This document shows, piece by piece, positions 1-64,000 of a stretch of 64,000 nt of DNA. A program made the translations under genes and the position numbers. The notes below the pieces were generated by a model, which was given only the letters and a program-made list of their open reading frames with translations, had not been told where the DNA came from and searched no databases. The stretch is taken from NCBI GenBank assembly GCA_963930775.1, contig OZ005699.1, forward strand, positions 2,439,501 to 2,503,500, read 5' to 3'. The stretch comes from Cliona cf. orientalis. Lineage: Eukaryota > Porifera > Demospongiae > Clionaida > Clionaidae. The stretch's first letter is position 1. Every line of letters starts with the position of its first letter.

Positions 1-689
1 GAATTGAAGACATTAGCACCAGCCACTGGGGCCTTCTGAGCTAACTTAATCACTGGCTACCCTATCCAGCCTAGCAGCCATCATCCTGCATGGCCTGCCT
101 TGATGATGGTGTCTTTGGGTGGTTTGTGGCTTTGTGGTTGCCTGACTGTGGTGGCTGTGGTTGGAGTTTGTGGTGTGGCTTGCTATTCTGTGGGTGGGTG
201 GCTCTATGGCTGCTCTAGGTAGATCACCCCTCTTACCCACAGAATGCCATGTGTTTGGTGGGAGCTGTGCCCATTGTGCTGTTAAATTGGCCCTCTGCTT
301 GACTGCAGGGGAGTGGCTGTACTGTACTGTACTGCATGTACTCTTCTGAATGAGGGGGGAATTGCTTGCTTGATTTTTTGTAAGTAGTTTGATTGGCTTC
401 TGTTTTCAAATTGTGGCGGATGATGCTCGCTTTTGTCACAATGAACGTTAATTGGTCGACTGAATGTGGTCGGCTTCTCTGTCTGCTCATCTCTCTCACT
501 TTCACTCTCTCCCTCTCTCTCCCTCCAATTGATCCCTCTCTCGTCCAATTTTTAATTTCTCTCTCATTTGAACGATCACTTGGAATCACATACACTATAA
601 TAATATTATACATGTACTTGCATACTATTTAATTTAGTTTTGCTAATTATCTCATTTTCTCACTCTCTTTCTCTTGTTTCCCCCTACAG
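1..689 (+). other. 3' part of a phosphatase intron
   Basis: This stretch precedes the first recognisable phosphatase exon and ends in a pyrimidine-rich run and a CAG acceptor at 687-689. It contains short CT-rich blocks at 484-560 and 655-685. The open frames here have no recognisable domain and look like chance frames. The upstream exons of the gene lie outside the window. Confidence 0.7.
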
Positions 690-12622
<11,933 letters not shown>

Positions 12623-12743
12623 TAAAAATGAGTTTCAAAAGGGTTAAATTAACTAACTAGTTCAATCATCATTAACCTCACACATCAAAGGACTCCTTCA
12701 TTAATGTGTTTTTATTATTGCAATTTTTATCATTAATCCCACC

Positions 12744-12749
12744 AATAAA
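12744..12749 (+). promoter_or_regulatory. Likely poly(A) signal of the PTP gene
   Basis: AATAAA lies about 120 bases after the stop. Another AATAAA overlaps the stop codon itself at 12621-12626 and would leave almost no 3' UTR. Confidence 0.5.
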
Positions 12750-12989
12750 CATACAGTGTCATAATAATAATACATTATTATAGTTAGCATCGTGATTATG
12801 TCCTACAATCATAAGCAGTTTGTGTGTTTTTTCTCAGGCATTTTTATACATTTTCAATATTATTGTGAACTAGTATGATAATAAATGAGCATAATAACTG
12901 ATAAATTCTGTGTCGTCAATTGGAATACGTGATGTGTCAGTCATGCTATAGGAATATTATCATATTTACTCCTATATTATAATATAGAT

Positions 12990-13052
12990 GATTAATAAAA
13001 GGGTCAAAATTTACGTGATGTATGTCACGTAAATTTGACCCATTTATTAATC
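12990..13052. repeat. Imperfect hairpin with 28-29 base arms
   Basis: The left arm (12990-13018) and right arm (13025-13052) are reverse complements with one mismatch and a one-base indel, around a 6-base loop. It lies about 370 bases after the PTP stop. It may be a small foldback element. Confidence 0.8.
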
Positions 13053-16000
13053 CGTAGGCGTCTAACTATAGAGCCTACATTAACATGACTGACTGGCACA
13101 TGCTTGTGTTCAATCACCCGGGCCTGCAGTAACTTAACTATAATATACTCAAAGTACAGGGATCGTGTTGCATGTTGACATGCCAGCCCCACTTTTCCTG
13201 GAACCAGTGGGTTTGGGAATTCCTGAAATATCTTCTTTCATTGGTCTGTACTTGGATTATATTGATGCACATTCGCCAGCTGGCTATAGTACTTAGCCTT
13301 CAATATCCTCCCACTGTGTGCGGTCGCATAATATATTATGTCGTTGTAATATTAATTATTGGCATACTATAGTTAAGGACAATGAAATGAGGTGTGAATA
13401 AAATGGCCCCCACATTAATTTTGGATCAGGTCTATTTATAAATACTGCCATATATAACATAATGTATTAATATTACTAATTTTATATACAAAATTAAAAT
13501 CAGTTGGTTTTCTTTCGTGTAATACAGCGAAATTTATGACAATAATGATTATATTGTTGGTCATTAAATTTTTATAGCTAGTCCTCTCGAAGCTTTTCAG
13601 TTTATGTGACCTGCAGCAGCCGTATAGCTATAGCTATAGCTAGTTGCTCCAAGAAAAAGAAACCGTTGGTTTTAGGGAAGAATACTTACATACGTATATC
13701 CTTACTATGACGTGAAGGGGACTTCCATTAAATCTTTGGCAATCACTTGAACTTTTTCAATCTGAAAGTATCAGGTAGCCAGTGGTGTTTATGATAATGA
13801 TACTCTGTGCCAACATCAACTAATTATAACCTATACGCATCATGTTTCAACGATTACATGTAGCTTTCCCTCCACGTCTCAATAATAATATATTATTGAG
13901 AGTGAAATTTAAGATATAATGTAGGTATCTTAATGCTGCTAAATTGATTCCCCTCAAACTTTTTAACCCCAGCTAACCTTTGAGTGCCTGTGTGTGTGTC
14001 TTATAGGTCTTTACGTGATGAGAGTATAATAATTATATTTTCAGAATCACTCCCCGCCAACACAATGCTTAATTATACCAGATTGTATTCTCAATCAATC
14101 ATCCGATATCCACCTAAGCTGACGGATATACGATCACATGTGCAAACTATAATATTTCTGTAGCTAAAGCACTGAGAACCAAAATGCAGGTGTATACATC
14201 TGGTACAGGAATTGTGGAAAGAGCTACATACGTACGTATAGCTGTAATTGATAGGGATAAGTGCATAGTGGATGATCCAAGATACGATTTCGCCATCGCC
14301 CAAGTCCAAGCTGGTCCAAGTATGTGCAGTATTTGTTGTGAACTAGCAAGAGTGATGAAAGTGTGGCTAAAGATAGCATAGCAATAGTGACGTATGATTT
14401 TTGTGCAAGTGCGTTGAGAATAATATTTAAGATACGTATTAGCAGCAGGTAATTATGTGTATGCATATGTCATCATACATACTAGCTATCATGCTATGTA
14501 CCATCCCACGCACAAGCAAGAAAAATTACCTTCAGCTGGACGTGCCTGACTCTGTACGTACGTAACTACAGCTGCTAAAATTAGTACAAAATAATGATGA
14601 CGTGATGAAATTAAAGTCCATCAGATATCAGGTAGCTAGCTAGGGCACATGCAGCCACATCACATGTGTACACATGCACATACTTTCATTAGTGATTAGC
14701 CTCACATGCTCAGGCAGGTGGACTATGAATGTGTATAATCTATAAATAGCACACAATTATTACATGTCACATGCATGTGGCTGCATGTACATGGGGAAGC
14801 CATGTAGATGGAATTTTATTTTGACTTTTTTGTTTCTCTGCAAGCATGCACAATTGCAACAAGCACAAAGTATTACATCACTCGATGCATTAATTAGATA
14901 ATTGATATTACTTTCAAGCTGAGGGCAAACCCATAATGCAATTTCTCCCCACCGAGTTTAGGCTATTACGTATTTACTTGTCTAGTGGTAGCACACTTGC
15001 ATGTCATTGCAGGCATGAGATACGTCATACGCACTACGTGGCTAGTCCTTGTGGCTTGAGGTAAGATTCTGGCTACAATGCTAACTCCATTAGCACGCTG
15101 CAAAGCTGGCCACGATAGTAACCATCCAAAGGATGTGGCTTGTATATTTTTTATTATCTTCACACCAAACATCTGCTAACTTCTATGTACACAGTGCAGT
15201 AGGGCCACATGCATGTATACATGCATGTACATGCATGGGCATGCAAGGGTTGTGTACGTATTATGATTGTGACCTTTCGTGGTGGCATGGTCAAAGAGTG
15301 CTAGCTAAATTGTCCCCTAGTTGAACTCCCCTGAATGGTAATTAAGTTTAAACCCTAAATGCTTTATTTGCGTGCCCCTATTGCTAGCTTACTTCATTAG
15401 TAATATTCAATTTTTACTGTTGCTATGTAGCATAATAGTTATGAACTTATAGTGCCAACAATAATATTATTATATTGTTCATTAACAACGTGATCATATC
15501 AGTGGCTGGCATAACAATATAATAGCATAATACATGTATGCATATTATATATCCCATCCTCAAATTGAACAAAACTGCATTTGGGGTTGAGTTATTACAT
15601 AACATTGAGACCTTGACATACGTACATGTGCAGCTCCCTCAGACTTGTAATAGCTATATATGGGCATCTCAGACCACTCCCTTCGATTTGCAGCACTGGT
15701 CCGATGTACTGTACCACAATTGCAAGCAAATTAAATACATGAAGTGCTGCATAATTGAAGGGAGAGTGCTATCAGGCTCTCGAGACTAGTGTACTACGTA
15801 ATAGCTCCCATAAGATAATAATATGTTACAATTCTGGTACCACTACGTATGTATACGTACTTCAAATGCAAAATCTCCCGCAAAATTATGGCGAATGGTT
15901 GTAACTGTTTCATCCATCCATGCATGTGTGTGATCGTCTCAGAGTTGACATTCACTGTCAAAGAGTATATTACGTATGTCATGATTATCTGCTACGAGTG

Positions 16001-19000
16001 TGTGCATCATGTCATAGAGTATTATGACCAATCAGGTAATCAACTCGATAAGGACGCTGAGACAGAAGAGATCAAAACCTACTTTCCCTATAATTGTTCT
16101 TAGCTGTTCAGAGTTTATCAACATTGTCAAATGCAGCTACATGCATGGCTGCGGTGTTCCAGGGTCGTGAGCACACCCATAGGGAGGTCAGTCGTTTCCA
16201 AAACACTGCAAAATTGCTAGACAAATTAATTCTTTTCATGTGCACGGATGAGTGGAGGATATGATTGGCTTATAAGATTTAGCAATCGGTGGAATCCACA
16301 AGCTCTTCACAGCTGAATGATCATATCGTCCAATATACGTAGTTTGCCTAGCCTTGAAAGTGTATTCTACAATAATATTCTGATGGTATGGTACGTAATT
16401 GTATGCATCAATTGAAAATCGATAGAGAGATTTTTCTGCTGTAATGGTAGCTAGCATACGTATTTAGTACTGTAACAATGATTATATATGCACGCTAGAA
16501 TGAATACAACTACTTACTTCCTGCAATGACTATTCACCCATTATCTTTTCCTCCTATAGTCTAATTCCAGGATCAAAACAATGGTACAGGAAATAGCCAC
16601 CTGGAGTGTACAGTTAAATTAAAAGTATAGATCTATTAGTGGATGTCAAAAATTAATACAAAGTCACATACGTACGTATTGATACTATGGCAAAATAGTT
16701 GCATGTAGCTACGTATGCATGTATACGTAAATAACATAATATGGAATGTAGCTCATTGTAGGAAGCTGAACTGTAAATAGATACACATGCACTGACTTCA
16801 GCTAGGAAACTTCTAGTCTATCATCGACACTAACTATATAGGAATGGAAGTGTACTATTATGAAAATTGGAAGCTTGTGCATTTGTATGCATGCATGTAT
16901 AGATCCGTCTTAGCTTTCAGTTTATGATGGGTGTTCGTTTTGGGCTGTGGTCGTGATCATGCATGCTTGCATGGTTGATATCTGGACCTTATAATTTCCT
17001 TGTTTTTGTGATATCCTGATTGAATCGTAGCGCTAGGCGCTAGTCATGCATGCAGAGTGAGTAGCCCATCATTTAGCTCAGTCTATGCTACGTATGTGTA
17101 CGTCCTTAACATCAGAACTTCTTTAAATTATATATTAGTGAACAATTTAAGCTAGCTAATTTGACCTGCAGCTGATCAAGCATCGGTCAAAAGAGTTGGG
17201 ACAAGTGGGGTGACAATTTACCACCTACACGACTCATATCATCCACATTCATGCCTATAATAATACTAATAATACCATGGGTCAACATTTCAGTGACTCA
17301 TTGCTTATAACACTTGACCTCTATATACGTAGCTTGGACTATCTTCAAATGCGGCATTCCTGACATAACTCAACACCTTGTTTGTTAACCTTTTATATCA
17401 ATGGCACACGATGTACATCTAATTTTGTCACCTTAATTGATGCACGCAGCAAACCAACCTCGTCCAAGATGCATGTGTGTGCTCGTAGCTATATATGTAT
17501 ACGTAGTCTTAATTAAAATTGTGTTTATTGAAGATCAGCTACAGGCACTAGCGTTTATATTAATTTTTGACTTTATCATTAATTATTAATCGAGCAGCTT
17601 GATCATGTTTCAGTGCTGACACCTAGAGTGCTATTGCTAAGTGATCGATTAATTATTCGGATTGTTACTTAACCATTCTCTGCTATAATTATACGCAAAC
17701 CATTAAGCTTTATAAAATATTTTTTACTACTTTGAATTCCCACATACCACTGAAATTAATTTTATGCATAACATGGAAGCTTAGCTAGGGTAGTTCCTTC
17801 TCTGCTTAGGGCATGAAGCCTGAGTTGCTACTGCATGTACTTGTGGGAACGTAGTGGAAGTGGCTGGAGTTGTTGGAGTAACCATGGCTAGGGCTTCATA
17901 TTCTAAGCTTCAAATACGTAGGTTGGTATAATATATATACGAAGCTTTTGGCACAATGTTATTATTTTCACCAATTGTGATTCCTAGCTAGAGAATGCGT
18001 ATTCAATATCAGCCAGCCTGGGTAGATCGAGCTTAGTGTAACAGTTAATCTTGAGTGAAGTATATAATAATTATAGTGCTAGCCTCTATATAGCCATGCA
18101 AGCAGTCCCATGCTGACCTAAATGTATACTGGGAATTTTAGTCTGGTTTGCTAGCCACCCCTTCTTCTGTTTCCCCTGAATAACCTCAAGTTTTGCACAC
18201 AAGGATGGTCATTATTGATTTATTAAACCACTGAAGAGCAATTGGTTCTTACAAGTAATTAGGGTATTTCAAAACAGCTAGCCACAATATCCCCAAAGCC
18301 ACCAGAATTTTGTTGTATGACAACATTTCTTCCTCCCAAATCATTAAAGTTTGTCATTGTCATAGTGTCCTTCAGTCCCTGATGGTGAGTTGCACTTCTT
18401 AGCAGTCCCTCTAGTCAGTATGTAGTGCTGTTTCAGTTATTGGTTGATTAGTAAGTTTGCAGGATCATGCAGTTGGGACTATGTAGGCCTACAAACTCAG
18501 CACACCCACTAACCTTGATCAACTCCACAGCTTTTCTCCATGCTTTTTTTATGAGACTGATTGAGGTTATTTAATATAATAATATTGGTCTAACCTACAG
18601 CTGTATACTACAGATAGCTAACACTAGCTATAATAGTATTTCGGCTATTACTGTAATCACATAGTCAAGTACTTAGTAGCGCAATATTGCTTGTCGCGAA
18701 GTTCAAGATATTCAGTGGTAAATTTTTTTTTTAATAGAGATTGGATTGATCATACTGATACTTTCAATGTGAACTGAAATGTACAAAATTATAGATTGGT
18801 ATACACAATTGATAAGTAAGTGAAAGTGCTTGTTGTACATCACAAATAAAGAGTGAAAGAAATAATTATAATTTGAGTTCAGTTTTCCCCAGTTTGAAGC
18901 TGGGAGTGCATCAGAGAGCATCTGCAACTCGAGGATTGATTGGCTGAGAGATTGGTATGTCAACACCGACTGATCGAAGACACTCAAATTGATTAACACG

Positions 19001-19057
19001 AGATTGGATTCGGTACTGAGAGGTACAAAGTCAATTAGCAAGTGTTTCGACATCGGC

Positions 19058-19702
19058 TTAGACAATGATGAAAGAGAGGCGCCTCTTCAATCGCTTGGAC
19101 TGCTTCTTGATAGAGGACATGATTTTCTTGGCGCCGTTCAGCCTCTTCTGGGTGCAAGTCTCGAGCACGAACTGGAACAGCGACTCTACGCAGTCCTCCG
19201 ACTCGAGGGCGGCCGAGCATTCGCCATAGGCTACGGCGCCAGTCCTCTGGATGATCTCGGTCAGCTCCTTCTCGTCCAGGCTGCTACAGCAAGTATCGTG
19301 GCTTGAGCAGGAGCAAGACTCGGGATCGCACATGGCGTCTCGCTTGCAGCCAGCGATGTAGACCGGCGTGGTGGGGCAGTGCTCTTTCAGCTCACGCATC
19401 CACTTGCGCTCGATGCTCTCGAGCGTGGCACGGCTGGAGAGGTCAAAGCACACGATGACTGCGTCGCAGCCCTTGTAGGCGAGAGCTCGGTGGTGAGCGT
19501 CCTCGGGAGCGGCCGAGGTATCCTGCAAGGTGACTCTGCAGCTTCCCTTGCGTGTCTTGTAGTCTCTCTGGTAGTGATCGAAAGAGTCGGCTGCGCTCAT
19601 GCCGTCGATGAAGAAGTTCTCGGTGAACTTGACGGCCAGGGCGGTCTTGCCACAACCATCGTCGCCGACCAGGACTAGTTTCTTAGCTTGTGAGGAAGAC
19701 AT
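19058..19702 (-). CDS. Rnd-like atypical Rho-family GTPase, 214 aa, intronless
   Basis: The frame starts in a good context (ATG after GCAGAG) and encodes a complete small GTPase fold. G1 is GDDGCGKT (residues 13-20); the Ras Gly12 position is Asp15. Switch I reads AADSFDHY, with no Thr at the Ras Thr35 position. G3 reads DTSAAPE instead of DTAGQE, so Gly60 and catalytic Gln61 are both replaced by Ala. CFD(L)S and KKWK-like segments, GCKRD (G4) and ECSAA (G5) follow; GCK.D, DTS and ECSA are features of vertebrate Rnd proteins. The Rho insert region holds a Cys/Ser-rich segment, CSCSSHDTCC. The C-terminus is polybasic (KKQSKRLKRR) and ends SFIIV with no CaaX cysteine, so prenylation is not expected; electrostatic membrane binding is possible. 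The predicted behaviour is little or no GTP hydrolysis. The gene is clearly more GC-rich than its neighbours and may be an old retrocopy. It is divergent from the FERM gene. Confidence 0.9.
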   Translation of the reverse strand: MSSSQAKKLVLVGDDGCGKTALAVKFTENFFIDGMSAADSFDHYQRDYKTRKGSCRVTLQDTSAAPEDAHHRALAYKGCDAVIVCFDLSSRATLESIERKWMRELKEHCPTTPVYIAGCKRDAMCDPESCSCSSHDTCCSSLDEKELTEIIQRTGAVAYGECSAALESEDCVESLFQFVLETCTQKRLNGAKKIMSSIKKQSKRLKRRLSFIIV

Positions 19703-20360
19703 CTCTGCTTATTGGAGTTATGAGATTGTTCAAGTTAGGTGAGACAGTTTGTTAGCCACTAGGCTTTTCTGAGTAAGCTTCAAATTGCTTTGTATTCTGA
19801 TTTGATCCGAGAGCCGAAGGTTTCCTTCTTTTATACCCTTCTGGACCAGTTGACCGCATTCCTGTGGGCGACCGCAAATGAGATTCATACTTTCTCGGAA
19901 CCGCGAGCGAGCTCGTAAACAGGGGAATCCCCCACTCCAGGTGCAAAGTTCGCAACGCGCGGCCCACGCATATGTTCACGCATGCGCATACCTTATCGCG
20001 CATGAATCTCGTTAAAGTACATCACGTGTTGCCCATTGGGACGTGGGGGCGGGGCCGGCCGGCCGCAGGGTTGCGTGCCATGCCAGGTCAAGGAATGTGA
20101 TAGGACAAAGGCATGCAAGCTGCAAACAACATGGCTTCGAAGCTCCGTATCTGACAATCAGCACCCTGAACTGAGGCATTTGTCCGATTTGGCAACAGTT
20201 ATCTAACGCTAGGACTGTGTAGGGACGCGCCCCGAGATTGCTGAATCACCAAGGTCACACTTTTTGAAGATCGCAGCTGTTTAGATCGTCTCAGCTCATC
20301 TACCAGACGAGAAGGTGTCAAGACTCAGAACTCACTCTTGTTCGATCTACAGCAGGCGAT
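19703..20360. promoter_or_regulatory. Divergent promoter of the GTPase (-) and FERM (+) genes
   Basis: The two start codons face away from each other 658 bp apart. The interval is the most CpG-rich non-coding stretch in the window: GGGGGCGGGGCCGG near 20045 looks like a GC box, and CACGCATGCGCA near 19977 resembles an NRF-1 site. Both assignments are by motif only. The open frame at 19752-20003 is probably 5' UTR or promoter sequence. Confidence 0.65.
19829..19835 (-). promoter_or_regulatory. TATA box of the GTPase gene
   Basis: On the - strand this reads TATAAAA, about 127 bases upstream of the ATG. Initiation some 30 bases downstream would give a 5' UTR of about 100 nt. Confidence 0.5.

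Positions 20361-64000
<43,640 letters not shown>

Larger units (their letters stand above)
12623..19057. other. Intergenic region, no gene seen
   Basis: This 6.4-kb AT-rich stretch separates the PTP gene from the minus-strand GTPase. It holds a diverged hairpin at 12990-13052 and many short TACGTA, TACATG and TAGCTA palindromes. All open frames are short and without recognisable domains. Its right end includes the 3' UTR of the GTPase gene, whose poly(A) site could not be placed with confidence. Confidence 0.6.

Noticed and set aside
14990..15070. Possible second tRNA-like sequence (CTAGTGGTAGCAC then TGCAGGCATGAGA)
   Set aside because: An A-box-like segment and part of an anticodon arm can be imagined, but there is no B box or T arm.
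18712..19065. 117-codon minus-strand frame at the end of the GTPase gene
   Set aside because: It overlaps the GTPase stop region in another frame and is AT-rich and low in complexity; most likely 3' UTR.

Overview
The window looks like nuclear DNA of an invertebrate metazoan, probably an early-branching one such as a sponge; the exact taxon cannot be fixed from the sequence. The reasons are animal-type signalling genes (a PTPN3/4-like tyrosine phosphatase, a FERM-domain protein, a Rho-family GTPase), GT-AG introns of up to 14 kb, many short non-autonomous DNA transposons, and a tandem pair of secreted cysteine-rich proteins of a type I associate with sponges and cnidarians. There is no sign of bacterial organisation. 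Nearly all of the many short open frames are chance frames in introns or simple repeats and are omitted.

Layout. (1) 1-12622, + strand: the 3' end of a PTPN3/PTPN4-like phosphatase gene. Five exons carry the WPD loop, the [10 protein letters not shown] signature, the Q loop and the stop. (2) 12623-19057: intergenic, no gene seen. (3) 19058-19702, - strand: an intronless, GC-rich Rho GTPase with Rnd-like motifs, several altered nucleotide-binding or catalytic positions and no CaaX box. (4) 19703-20360: a GC-rich divergent promoter. (5) 20361 to beyond 64000, + strand: a large FERM-domain gene with 13 exons visible. Its first nine exons encode the FERM domain; the rest encode a long polyQ- and proline-rich, probably disordered tail. 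Its 14.3-kb first intron hosts two tandem intronless genes for secreted proteins (31492-32358 and 33268-34128).

The introns hold most of the accessory signal. There are about ten foldback or MITE-like elements, several sharing TACCGTA-type ends. Two 241-bp copies about 98% identical lie in opposite orientation within one intron. A 176-bp insertion flanked by 14-bp direct repeats carries a complete minimal hammerhead ribozyme motif on the - strand. A tRNA-like sequence, several diverged tandem duplications and very long (CT)n/(CCCT)n tracts are also present. These tracts directly abut 3' splice sites in both large genes.

The phosphatase, the FERM protein and the GTPase all belong to membrane-cortex and cytoskeleton signalling families, but nothing here shows that they are co-regulated, apart from the shared promoter region of the GTPase and the FERM gene. 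No CRISPR array, operon or prokaryotic system is present.
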